Positions 24,361-37,260 of a stretch of 64,000 bases of DNA are shown here, one piece after another. The notes beneath the pieces are model-generated. The model ran no database searches and had not been told where the DNA came from. It saw nothing but the letters and a program-made list of their open reading frames with translations. The DNA is from Tyto alba. Taxonomy: Eukaryota; Chordata; Aves; Strigiformes; Tytonidae. The DNA is taken from positions 7,192,001 to 7,256,000 of the forward strand of contig NW_024881322.1 of the NCBI RefSeq assembly GCF_018691265.1. Direction: 5' to 3'. The translations under genes were made by a program, and so were the position numbers. Positions within the stretch are counted from its first letter, which is position 1; the number at the start of each line of letters is the position of its first letter.

Positions 24361-27300
24361 GTCAGTCCATCTCCCTGTAATGGCTATGGTTTCCGTTTGC
24401 ACGGTAGCCATTTGAGGTAGATAGTCATGTCATGTACCAAGAGCAAAGAGCTTTAGGCCTAGGAGGTGGACTCAGTCTGACCCAGTAGTTAGCAAAGAGA
24501 AACAGTAATATGTCATACAGTTGATCTGTCACAAATCCCATTAGTAAATCAAGAAATTGCAAATAGTTCATAGACTGAAGTATGTTCAAACAAACAAAAC
24601 ATCTGTAGGACAGCTATGACTAGTAAGTTAATTAAAACGATACATTTACTATAATTTATGAGTGAAACTAGGGTCTAAATTCACTGAGTACATAAATGAT
24701 TGGAAATGATTAATTTGCTTTTATTAAATAAGAGGGAGGACTAGAGTGTGTTGTGTTCTGAGCAACTGACATGTGATAATGACTGCTCCTGCAGAAAAGC
24801 ATAATAGAGAATTGTCTGAGTCACTCATTAACAACATCCTCCACTGCCCTTTCTGTAAATTATAAGTCATTAAAGCCCAGTATAGCTACTCTGGAACTTA
24901 AATAGTAGTTTTTACCTTACTAAAATGTTTCATTTGAATTTACTCTAGTAGTCTTAGGGGCTGAAACTCTTATTTTGAGCAGGCTGGGGAAAGTAATCGT
25001 GATCTAAACCTTATGCATTAAGCCAAAGCCTTGTTTTATATTACCATATTGAGGGATAAAAGTTAATTTAAGTTGTTTCATTGTCAATTCATTCCTTGGT
25101 TTCACTGTGAAGAGTGCCAATTTTTCTGGCAGTTCAGTGTTCTTCAAACATGTATCTTCTAAGAATAGAGTGAGAACATCACCTCATTTCTTACAGATCA
25201 GAAATCCACCGGTTGGGGGATCTTGTCTTGGATTGAATTTAAATCAGCAGTTTAGATGTGAAAGACTCAATATCTCATTAGCAATCCCTTGATCCGCCCA
25301 GTTCCCCTGGGTGCTGTTTTAGAATGATAATCCCAATCATTCTTCAAATCTTTATAAGCAATCAGTTTTAAGTTCAACTCTTAGAAGATAAGACTTTTCC
25401 TGCTAGTTACTTCTTAAAAAAACAAAACAACAAAAAAAAAAAACAACAAAACCAAAAAAAAAACCAACCAGAACAACACAGGTGAGCTAGAGGCTTTGAT
25501 CAGACAGGTATTCTTTTTAAGTCAGATTTAGTCATTTTAGATTTTGTTTCTGCATGTCTGATACTATGCTGGAAAATAATCCAAATACAATATTAAAAAA
25601 AGGGTGAAGAACTTCAAAATGAACCTCCTAGCCATTTTAGATTGGGTTGAGTGCTTGAAGTAGTGCAATAAATCTCTTCTTTAATGTACAAGATTATTTT
25701 TAACCTGACATAAAGGTAACTACCAGGTACTTTAACCTTACCAAAAATGATCACAGATTTGGTTAAACTTCAAATCTCCTTTAAAATTAAAAACTCCTCT
25801 GACAAGGCACTGAGGCTTTCTTTAAAAGTCTCAATGTCACTAGCTCATGTACATTAATAGTTTCCTTAATAGTGTGCCACTTACGTTACTTATTCTCGCT
25901 GTTACGTGGTCATGGCCTTTGTAGGTCTTTGCTGAAAGTGAGATTTGCTGGTGTAAATAGGAATTGAATTTATTCCTTTTCCCGGAACAGTAATGAGATC
26001 ATCGCATCAGCTTTGTGTGGTGAGGTGATTAAGTTTGCAGTGTGACTCAGTTACCTTGTCTGGGAGGACAGAGTTATAAGATTGACAGCCACATTGAGTA
26101 TAGGAGCAAAAGGCAGTATCATGTGGCAGGCATCCAGATGCTCATTCTGCATCTGAAAACATTAAGTTGTGTGTTTTTAAAAGAATATAATGTAAGATTG
26201 TATAATGACTTCTTTTTTAACAAGAATCTGTTTGTAACTGTGTTAATATTTAAATTATTGACTTAATCAGGTTAAGTGTATGGGCTGCAACATCTAATTT
26301 TAAGGCACACCTTGTTCATGGCAGTTGTGCAATAGCAAATGCAAAACAATGATGTAATTAGCTGCGCATCAGCAAAAATGTCTGAGGAGTTTTAACTTGA
26401 AACCTCTAAGAGAAAAAATCCCTGCTTTATTAAGTTAAAAATGCTTTATTTGTAACCTGTTCATATTTATTACAAGTATTACCATGTGATAATAGTACTT
26501 TACAATTTTTTTCCCTTAGCCAAAAAGAAAATGAGAGGAAAAAATATCTAGTTCACATCCCAATTAAATCATAGCTGAAAGCTGGGTTGTCGGTAACCGT
26601 TTTGTACACAGTTTGATACAACTGTCTGTTCACCTGAAGCCAAGACTGCAGAAGCGGCGATGCTGTAAGCCAGGTGTAAGGTTCACTGCCTGATCTGCGT
26701 GGGCGAAGTTTCTCAGAGCCCTTGCATTCGTTAGGATTGCCTTTAGTCAGTGGTATCCATTCCTTGAACGCTAAATTCACCCATGAGATAAAAGCAAAAA
26801 GCCAATGCATGTATAAAATAAAAAACGTTTGTTCTTTTGCTGATACTGAAATATAACGTATTTGGAGACAACAAAAGCTACAAAGGATCACTTTCTCCCT
26901 GAAAGTTTTAGTCGTATAATTCAAGATTGAAGTTTAACTTGTCTCAGCAAGCATTTCGTGGCCAAATAAACACAGCATCACAAAGCTGGTTAACTCAACC
27001 ACAGCAGCTGGACTCATACTTATTAAAATTTTCCCTAGGACTTGCTCTGCACTTTTAGAGAAAAGTCACTTCCCTAATTTTTTCTCAGTAGACATTGACT
27101 TCTAGGCTGTTTGTTCAAGATAAACATCAAAATGAGGATGCAAAGGTCAATCTCTGCTGTATTACAGAGCTACGAAGAGAAGCAGTCAGTTTGTCTTCCA
27201 GAGAATGTAGTCCTGTCCAAATTACTCTGTTTACTTCCTATAGGAAAAAGGATTTCTTCTTTGGGCATTCAGTGGATTTTGTGTTTACAGAGGACAGACT

Positions 27301-27394
27301 CTCCCTATGTTGCGGACTTACTTCTTCGCCGAAAGTGTTATCTTTCCAGCCTTCCACCTCTTGATCTCCACCCGTTACAGTGGCCGAAGTCCGG
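24361..27394. other. AT-rich non-coding DNA
   Basis: No gene is supported. An A-rich low-complexity stretch with interspersed C lies at about 25418-25470. Confidence 0.5.
25418..25470 (+). repeat. A-rich low-complexity tract (CAAA-like)
   Basis: A run of A blocks separated by single or double C. It resembles a degenerate (CAAA)n simple repeat or a decayed poly(A) tail. Confidence 0.85.
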
Positions 27395-27565
27395 GAGCTC
27401 ATGCCCGAGGCTCTGGGCTGCCCAGGCCGCGGCCCTGCCTGCTCCGCCGCGGCCCGGCCGGCCGCTCTGCCCCCCGACTCAGCACACCCGGCTGGAGACG
27501 CCGCCCAGCCCAGCGTTAGTGCAGGCCCACCCTCAGCACCTGCCCGAGCTCATCGGGCGAGTTGG
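27395..27565. promoter_or_regulatory. Short CpG-rich patch
   Basis: About 170 bp with dense CpG (for example GGCCGCGGCC and GCCGCGGCCCGGCC) inside AT-rich DNA. It could be a small enhancer or promoter CpG cluster. The open frames through it are a by-product of the low stop density of GC-rich DNA. Confidence 0.4.
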
Positions 27566-30500
27566 GAACCACAGCAAGTCAAATAAAAACACGGATCTTA
27601 CTGTCCCCTTCCTGCTTTGGGGAGAGCAGGCAGCCCCCCGCCTCTGGCCCCCTTCCCCGTGGCAGTGGAATAAGCAGACATTTGGGGCAGTGATTTTTAG
27701 GGTTTTTTTAAACCATGGCAACTAAACCCAGCAAAACCCCTTTGCACAACATAACTAATTGATGACATAACTAATCTCAATTTGAATATGTTTTATGAAA
27801 ATAAGGTTGCATTAAGAATAATTGTGCTAGCGTCTCTGTTGATAGCAATTTCTTGCTTGGAATTTTAACATTTTTAGCAGGCTTTTAAAATAAGGACATC
27901 CACCACAGTGCCATCAAGGCAAAGGAGTTGAGGGAGCTGTTGCCTGCTCAGTTGGAAATGAATACTACCTTGCCTGAGCTAACACAGCTGACCGTATGGG
28001 CACCCCAGTCTTTTAGAGCATGGAGTAAAATGGGTTAGTGTAAAACACCAGCAGTGGTGGTTCAATCCAGCCCACTTAACATTGCCATTTAGGGGGGGCG
28101 TACATTTGTAGGTTTCACATTCTAGCTAAGTGGTTTGTAATTTCTTAAACTGCTTTAACTCAAGTATTTGTGATAGTTTGACTCTTCACTTAATTGCATG
28201 GTTTTAATTTAGCTAAAATTTGTTTACACGATGGAGCAGATAAACTGGAGTATCTGTGGTAACAGTGCCAGACAGCCTTTTACACAGAGAGGGTTAACAA
28301 TTTAAGCAGGTAATTTGTAACTCCTCCATTAATTTCTTGACACTGTGATATATTCCTCCTTGCCTTGTCCCACTTTGGTGATCACATCTGGGCAATTGCA
28401 TTAGGACAAAATTGTCCTTCTCGTGCCCACCACCTGCACAGACAGCTAGTTTTGTTCCCCTTGCTTCATCTGCTGTGAAGTATTACACAGAGTTGTCATG
28501 CATTGCTCTTCCTTTTATACCTGAGGGATGGGTTACCAGCTACTTAAGTTTATTCTTAAATAAAATGAGCGTTGGTCTTCCTTGACTTCTTTTATTAACA
28601 GTAAAGCAGTATACATTGCCATTCATGTCACTGGTTAGTGACATCATGTTGGACTCACAGTCTTTGTATCTTTTTCTTTTATTGTTGATAGAGGAGTGCC
28701 AGGTTGAAGAGCTTGATCCTTTTTGCTCCCTAGCCTAATAAGAGCACTTCTTGCACCTGTTGGAAATGGCAGCTGATAAGAAAAGATGAAGATAACTGTA
28801 CAGCACTGTATTGAGAGGAAAAGGTGATTTATCTTCTCTTTGCAAGTTTCTGGTGTAAATCATTTAACCTTGTCTTTGAGCCCATTCGTTTCTGCAGTTT
28901 CAGCAAAGAAACTCTGCAGTGTTTATATTCATCTGTATTTTGAAATATTACTATAAAGAAGAGTAAAATGGTATTATGTTGGGGATAGTGGCAAGAGTTT
29001 TTCTTATACACAGGTTGCCTGGAGCTGGAACTCAATGAATTGTTAAAAGCATAGGAAAGCTCCTCAGGAGCCTGTTCCTGCCAGACACTGATGAAACTCT
29101 GATAGTCAGCCAAGTGTGGGTATACGTGAGTTGAGGTAGGGAGAGGAACATCAATATGAAATCATCAGATCATTAGTTTCTTGATGTCACTAAAACAGCA
29201 GGGCTCATAAAGGGTGAAGCATGTGGAATCCAAACACAACTTAATGAAATGGCAAGTGTTGGCAAAAAACAAAACATGAATGCACTGATGACTCGTGGTT
29301 ATCTACAGTGTGAGATGCAGTGAGAGGGGATGACCTCTGAAGTAACAGTGAACGCTTACTCGCAACTTGGCATATTGAACTATTCATTCTACGTTAAATC
29401 TTACTATGTTTATTTGGAATAAGCAGTGTAAGTCTGGAAGTATGTGTGCGTCTGTGTTAAGTGCAGATTTGGGCTGACATTTTGGTTGAGGGTTGTTTTC
29501 ACAACTGACTTTGAAGTATTCAGTCAATCTATAATGGCTGCTCTTTAATGACACTGATGGGGGGGAGAATCAAATACGGGACCTGCTCTTAATTTCGGAG
29601 AGCAGCAAGAATGAAAAGTCTTCATTCCAGTGGCTGGCACACTACAGACTCATGTTCCTGGGGAAAGCTCCTTGTTTGGGACATGTTTGTTTTCCGAACC
29701 CGACCCCTCAGCGATTAGCACTGTGCTAGTATTTGGGCACTAGGAGCCCAGAAGGATTATGAATAGATACAGGAGCTGTCTGAAAAGCAATGCTGCCATG
29801 GTCAACAATGAGAAATATGCTCTCTTTTCACACGGACAGATGTTTTGCTTCGGGTTGTACAGTGAAGCTGGCAGTTCTGAAGCCTGCAACCTGTTTATTC
29901 GATTCATAATTCAAGGCCAGTGTAATTCCCAGTGACTATCACTGTTGTTTTCATTATGGAGTCCTAATTCATTGTTTCTGTGGGCACAAAAGGATTGCCG
30001 GACTCATTTGGTGTTTCAGTGCACTGTAATTTTACATAGTGCAATACTGTTGAGATTGCCTAGCTATGTCATCTGTTAGGCTCATCACTATTACTTCCTT
30101 TTGACCTCCTCTCTGTAATTGCGCATGGATGACTTACTAGCTGCCATAAAGATACTTAAATGCAACTGGGCTTGTTAAAAAAAAGAAAAAAAAAAAAAAG
30201 ACATTAATAGACCAAAATGATTTTCTCTGAGGTCAGTGAGGACCAACTAGGTAGCTGTTTGCCAGACAGAGCGAGCCATCTGTCACATGACAATAAGCAA
30301 ACATCGATTTCAGAAGTCCATTTGTTTTTATGACAGTTTTTACAATTTTAAGGAAATAGAACCATTACCTAAAGCATAATTTTCCTCCGAAATTGGTGTT
30401 TTATAGACTTATATCCCTGTTCAGTCATTTACATTCCTAGTTGCCTTTTACATAAAGCATAAATATAATGATGCTTTTTTCCCCCAGTAAAAAATCTTCA

Positions 30501-33500
30501 GAGCTTTTTTTTTGTCTTTTTTTTTTTTTCAGTATATGAAAGACTATTCATATTTGGTACTTAAGAAAAACCTTAAGAATTCTATGTCCAAGTTTTATGT
30601 GTCCATAGAAGCCAAGTCTGCAGGGGCTACAAAGGAACTAATGTTTAATGCTTTAATATTTAGCTCAAAATCATAGTTCACAATGATTTTTTTAACACGA
30701 TTTTGCTACTCTCTTTATTCTTTATGTATGTATTTTTCATAATCTGTGTTAGTTCTTAACTCATTCCTGCTTTTCTTGGAATGGTAAATCTAACACATCA
30801 AGTCAAGCTGTACAGATTTGTAGTTGTTGGAGTCTTGTGTTCAAGTCCAGTTTATGACCAGTATGATCATGAGCTTTCGAATTTAGTTTCATCCTCCATG
30901 AATGTTAATTAGTGCCATATAAAGGTTCTGCTCAGGGGAATCTAGGGATTTTGCATACTAGATCAGACTTGAATGGCACGGATAGATCAGTATAAGAACA
31001 ACTTTGACAGCATCTGTTCACATCACACTGCCTTTGTCAAGGCAAAGGAGTCTCTTTATGAGGAGCATTTTAAAGCAGGACAAGGGACAATGTTAAGTTG
31101 GAGTTGTTATTTTTTGGAGGCTGTATGCATTAAAACTCAGATTCCTCAATAAACTGCAACTTCGTGTCAGTTCCTAGGGGTTTAGCCAGATCACATGAGC
31201 ATCACAGGCATGACTGCTCAAGGGTTTGTGTCCTTAGATGTAAAAGCATTTATGAAATTGATGATTGCTTCGTTGCTTTCATACTTCTCCTGTATGACAA
31301 TTGCCATTTAAAGGTCAGCACTTTCCAGTATGTTCTGGGTGTCACTGGTTTTCCTAATAGTTGAGAAGATGAATTATCTGTAGTAGTGATTCTTACCCTT
31401 AAAAGTTTATAAATATTTGAAATTATTTGAATTGTCATAGCATGAAATATGTCAGTGAAAGATTTAGGTTCATCTGTACTAGATGAGCATGAAAAGGACT
31501 GTGTACATGAAAAGAAAAAGGCCATCCCTAACCCGTGGAGCATATTGATGAAAGTTGGATATAAGTCCAAAACCACTGTGCAGTCAGACTATTTTGTGAT
31601 TTTATGGGGAGGTATAAGGGATGACAGATGCTGAAATTCGGGGATCTTATTCACGAGTTGAATTATTAGGCCATGAAAGACAGCAGTGCTGGAAAAAGAG
31701 TTACAGGAATCAACACTTAAGAGGGATTGGGAGTTACTTGTCAGAGGCTATTTTAGGAGAAAAGCTGATGAAGAGAATGAGAGACTGTGGAGGACATCTG
31801 AATATGAGAGATCCATGGAATAATGAACTTAAGGGGAAACAGATATGCGGAGAACGTGTGGTGTTTTAGTGTGTGTGTTTATAACTGCTTTTAGGTTTCT
31901 TTGCTCTAAGACAACTAGGAGCCTCTACTATACCTCCTAAAGGAACATAAACGTAGGATCTGAGCCTAAATTGGACTTGCTGTGGTAATAAAAAATCATT
32001 CCAGTGGATTTCCCTGTTCCTTTTATAAGGGGGAAGTCATAAGAGACCGTCAGCGTGAGGTGTATTTGGGAGGTGGTGGTCTCGTCGGATGCAGCAAGGT
32101 GAGAACAGGCAGCTAGCTGCCTGGGAGCTGTGGGGCGAGGGATCCGAGGGGCTTGCAAGGTAAGCTCAATATGTGGCCCCATTTTGGTAAAGCTGATGTT
32201 TGAGGCTGGCTGGGATCACTGTTTGGGCAGAGTGAAACTAGTCTGAAGTGGTACCTCAGGGAGTCGTTGGCATGCAGATGACAGATGAACCTGTGTTTGC
32301 AGATGAGATCACCAGCAACAGGGTGGCAAGTGTTTATTTTTAAGGTCATATTGATGTTGGGCTGGCTTATGAGCATGCGTAACTTGTCAACACTGCAACA
32401 CTGTGGAAGTCTCCCATAGCACCTTTGAGACACCTTTTGCCAGACAGGACTGCCGTTTACTTTTGCTAATGAAGTTGCTGTGGACAGCTGGTTCTGATGG
32501 ATGTGAAAAGGTTGCCCTATCCAGCTCTGTTAAGTCAAATATTTTAAACTCACCAGTTGCAGAGGACGGAAACTGTGATAATATTTTCTGGGTTATAATG
32601 ATATCTTGTATTTCCTGAAAGCGATCTGAGAACACTGCTTGCAAAAAGAAAAAAAAAAAATCAAACAAGATCTTCTGTTCAATAATTACCCCACAGGTTT
32701 ATGAATCTTCTCTTATGCTTAGACAATGCCCCTTAAGAGTTAGTAATTTTACAACTTTACAGCAATCATGGAGCATGTCTTTGTGTGCGTTATGTATGTG
32801 CTGAAGGGCAGAGAATAGCCTCAAAGTGGAAGGTGTCGAGAAACACCCAAAATCAATTAACTATTGTGTATAGCGTGTGGGAGACATTCCTTGTCTCTCT
32901 GTGAATAGTCCTTGAGACAGCATGGCTTTCAGACTGCCGGGAAACTGGTAGGTTTCCAAGTTACCGGTGGAAATTGCTTTGAACTTAGAATAAACCTGCA
33001 CACACATACAAATTAGAAGAAAACAAAACACGTCAAATGAAATCTTGGCCTTATCAAAGTCAAAAGGAGTTTGCTGCTGACTTCAGTGGAACAAGAATTT
33101 TATCCTTAAAGAGGAAAAAAAAAAAAAAAATTTTTGAACTCTAAAATCAGAGCTAAGCTGTCTGATGTAGGGTTTTTTTTTTTGTCACAGATACCTGCTT
33201 GTTTTCACATGTATTTGCAGGATCTGAAGGCCACAAAGTCTTTGTAATTGTGTGTCTGCAATCCCTGACTGCAATACACTTGCCAAAGCACACCTGGAAC
33301 ACTCATGCTTTTGTTACTTTCATTTCTTGTTTTTATGGTCCAGCAACATTGCTCAGGCCTGTTCAAATGAGTTGGCAATTAGTAGCATAAATATAGCTTG
33401 TCCGACTTGATTTGTTCTTCCCACACACACATTCTGTGTCTGTGTCTCTGGCAGAACCATGTGTAGAGAGAAGAATAGCAAGGAAGTGCACTGTGATGGC

Positions 33501-36500
33501 AGGGGATGCCATGAAGGATTTTACCCTTTTAGGATGATTTCTCGTACATTCTGGAGAGCAAAAATAACTTGTGGCCATCATAGTGAGCATGTGTTGCCTC
33601 TGAAAGCACGTTGTCCTTGGGTTTTCCTCTGCCACACTTGCATAGCCTGGCAAGATTTACCATTAATTTTCATTAAACAACCTGTAAAGTGGTTGCACCT
33701 TAGCGCTTTGAAGGGTCCAATCCCACGTACCTGCTGAGAGCACAGATAACAAATGCCAGATTAAACACCTCACAAAAGACCACTGTATGTATCTGGGGGA
33801 TTTTTGTTGCTGTTTTTAGTTGGTTTCGGTTTATTTTTTAAAAAATTCCTGCCACGGATATAAAATTGGTCTAATAGCTAGAGTCCTCCCCTGGTCGATG
33901 GGAGTTCATGCTTAAGTTCTCCAACCCGGGGAGTTGTGCCGCCTCCCCGCCGAGTGAGTCCCTGTGCCGTGGTGTTACTCACTCACTGCGTGGGAACCGT
34001 CCAAACCTCCCTGCCTCTCCCCATCCAGTGGAAACTGTTCTGCAGCAACAAAAACGTGACCTTCACTCGCCTGGAAAAGGGGAGAGGACTACATAAGGGC
34101 ACGGGAGCCCATAGCCTGCGGGGGCGGGGGGGGCACGGAGAGAAGGGTTGGAGTTGTAGTCTCTGCTGTCAGGACCACGCGTTTTCATTTGCTGTGTTAG
34201 CAGTCTGAGCCACAGAGAGGAGAGGCAATCCAGGTAACTTCGTGCTCGAAGTGCAGGTTTCCGTGCCCTTCGGCAGCTGCGCGCTCCCCATGCACTGTGC
34301 AGGTGTCTCAGTCTCTGCTTGGGATTCCTCTTTGGGGGCTGACACCTCAAACGTGATCATCACAGCCTCTACTTTATGGGCTCCAAACGCTTTATTGGGT
34401 CTGGCCCTTCGCTGCGCAAAGGCAGAGCTCTTACTTTGTGAGAGTAAGTGTGCAGGCCTACAGAAGTGATGGATCCACTTGTTACTTTGCTTCTGGCCAC
34501 TGCCAGCTTAATGTATATGCTTGGAGAGGAATTTGTAATGAAAGAAATATTTATATTTAGTAAGCTCGAACACAGTCAATGGATCTGTTAGTTTTATTTC
34601 ACATAGATGCTCACCTGAATGATTCTGTGTTTGCAGTACGTTCTTGGTTATCACGCTCCTCTGTTAAGAAGGAATGGCTGCATGTTTCTGGCCATGTTGT
34701 CATGAGTTGTGAATGACAAACCAAGTGGTGTGTTTTATTTGATTGCTGCAGTGCTTGTGAATAGCTCAGCACTGACAGCCTGGGAGGAAAAGTGCCATTA
34801 AATGCCCTGGGATAGGCATAAGATAGGTCGCAACACTGGACGGTTTTCTCCTCCGGCCCAGTCATTGTGCCTCGTTTCTGAAGTTACCATCCCATTGACT
34901 TATTTGCTGGGCTGTCATGTCAGCTATAGCAATGTTTTTGACACCACTATATTTTGTGACATTTGTTCCTTAAAAAATGGGAGTAAGGACACACTAAGCA
35001 GCTGTGAATAGCCATCAACTTTCAATCACCACCAGGCTAGACAGCATTTGAAATGGCAGCCTTGGGTGGGATGAAAGGCTCTGTGTCCTACTGATAGTGC
35101 CTTCAGCCAGTCAAAGGTGAAAGCAGGAATGAGAAGTCTGAGATGCACATTTAAAATTGCAGGGACAGCACTTACTATGAAGACATTATTTGAAATAGTG
35201 TCTAGAGGGCAGCAGGAGGGTGCTTAATTTTTTTTTTTTTTATTCTGAAAATTTAATTTTTTAAAATATATTTCATCTCCTACATAGAGTCCTAGTTAGT
35301 GCGCATAAAGAAAAAAAAATGTATTGCTGACTGATTTTACTGCAGTATTAGCTGAAGCTACAATTCCACTCACAGAAAAGCCTCCAACTGGGGATAAGTG
35401 GTACTTTATTCACAGTCTGTGTCAGTATTCAAGTGCTGCTAATGTTGGACCTACAAGTATCTGGTGGTTCTGATAAACCAGCCCACAGCAGCTCCTGTGT
35501 TAACCGTGTGGCTGCTCCCAGCCAGTGTTGGTAAAGTTGAGCGAGACCTTGAGCTAACTAATCCTGCAAAGATAATTAACTTAACTGTATTGAATTTTGA
35601 GGAAAAGTAGGGAAACATCACTTTATGAGGTTAAGATATGTGTGTTTGGGAAAGAGAAAAGCCAGTTTGTGAGAAAGACCATTTATGAAATGCCTTCTTG
35701 TATCTGTATATACAGACATAGTGATATCTTGTAGAAAAACATTCATTGAACATGGAAATGATAAACATCTCCAACAGTTGTTTATTTGAAAATAAAACAC
35801 TTGAAGATGCAGCTAAATATGCTCCTTGAGCCTTTCGTCAACCAAAAATGTTTCAGATAAAAAGCTCCTTATTTTTACCCAATCAATATTTTGCATTATT
35901 TCCCGGTTTACTTCACAGACATCAGGCTTACTGTTTACTTGAAAACTCAGAAAAAACAGGAGAGTTTCTTTCTCTTAAGATGAGAGAGTAGTTTACTACT
36001 TAGGTTGTTTAACACAGTCATAAATTACAAAATGCGAGACATGACTAATCAGAGAAAGCAATTCAGTATTATGAAACCAGCCTTTAGAAAAGTAATTGTC
36101 CCTTACGTTTCCATACTTTCTTGAAACTTGAATTGCAAAAATCCCTTCTGGGACCAAGAATCCAAACTCCTTAATTTATTAGTGAAGACAGTCTTCCAGT
36201 GAATGTTTTATAACATATCTTTTCCTGCAGTCACCTGTAGCAGCACCATCATAACAGAACAGCTATCCTACATCTTAGGAAATGCTGTTCTTTACATATC
36301 AATTATGGCGTGCCTTTTGGATTATCCTTGTTTAATAGAATTGAAGAGAGGAAAGCTACTGAATGGCTATTGGCTTAATAAAGAAAAATAAATTTGAAAT
36401 TCTTGTTAAATTGCAGTGAGTGTACAACTAAACTGAGATTTAATTACATTTTTAATTAAAGGAATAGCTATTGATTATGTCATTGAATATGTGTTGTAGC

Positions 36501-36889
36501 CAGTGCTAACAAATAGCAATATTAAAAAGATCATTAAACTACTTGTTAAAATTCCAAGTGAGTGAGAGCTAGAAGTAGTGTGGATAAAAGACACAGAGAT
36601 GCTGGATAGACTAAGTGAAAAATACATTAATTTCTAAAATTTTGATTACGGGTGGTTTTAAGTCCTGTCATATTTTATTTTTATCTGTGGAACAAAATGA
36701 AGACAAAGCTAGAACGACTTTTAAATAAGAAACATGGGTAAAGTTTTATCTTGGCTCTCGAAAGCGAGCGGTGATTCAGACAATATTTCTCGTGAGCTTT
36801 ATGTGAGGCAGGATGTAATCTGCCGTATGCGAGAGACCTTCTGATCAGTCAGGGGGCAATCAGATCCACTACTCAGGCTGATAACGAAG
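27566..36889. other. Non-coding DNA, probably ULK4 intron, right part
   Basis: No gene is supported. The stretch includes A-rich tracts at 30177-30199 and 33115-33130, T runs near 30510-30530 and 35229-35241, a possible tRNA-derived SINE relic at about 33861, and a GC-richer zone at about 33920-34420. The 29640-30170 part is complex, repeat-poor sequence that could be a conserved non-coding element; I cannot test this. Confidence 0.5.
33861..33925 (+). mobile_element. Possible tRNA-derived SINE relic
   Basis: TTGGTCTAATAGCTAGAGTC resembles the D-arm/A-box half of tRNA-derived SINEs (typically TGGTYTAGTGGTTAGAGC). It is followed by a 5-bp stem CTCCC/GGGAG (33886-33890 and 33900-33904) in the position of an anticodon arm and then GTTCA. 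There is no complete cloverleaf, so it is not a functional tRNA gene. It may be a decayed SINE head or chance. Confidence 0.3.
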
Positions 36890-36899
36890 GGCAAATAAA

Positions 36900-37260
36900 T
36901 GCTAGTGGTCAGAGGGGTCCCAGCAGGGGAGTACCGACACAGAAATCCCCAGGCGGCTGCGGGCGAGCTGGCTACCGGGCAGGCGGTGCTCAGCCTGCAG
37001 CCTTCCCGCTACCGCGGCGCTGATGCCCGCCCGGGCCCGGGGTGCGGGCGCCTGGCCGTAGGCAGAAAGCGGTTTTCTGGCCCCCGGCGATGGAGGGGCG
37101 GGGTGGGGGAGCCCCAGCTGCCCCCGTCGACGCGTACGGCCGCGTTTTGTCAGTGCGAGTCCTCCCGTCTGTGCGTGCGGGTGGCCCGGCCGGCTGGACG
37201 GGACTGTTCTTCGCCGGCACCCCTCGCCTTGCGGGAAGCTCCTAGTTCATGCGCTCAAGA
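36900..37260. promoter_or_regulatory. Orphan CpG island
   Basis: About 360 bp of very GC- and CpG-rich sequence, including a GC box GGGGCGGGG at 37095-37103 and repeated CCGG/GCGC/CGCG motifs. It sits about 2.3 kb before the penultimate ULK4 exon, with no recognised gene start. CpG islands in birds usually mark promoters or developmental enhancers, so it might start a non-coding RNA or an alternative transcript. The open frame across it (36899-37294) is likely an effect of GC content. Confidence 0.6.

Noticed and set aside
27111..27725. 204-codon plus-strand open frame
   Set aside because: It runs through the CpG-rich patch where stop codons are scarce. It has no recognisable domain and no splice or promoter support, and its first third and last third differ in composition.
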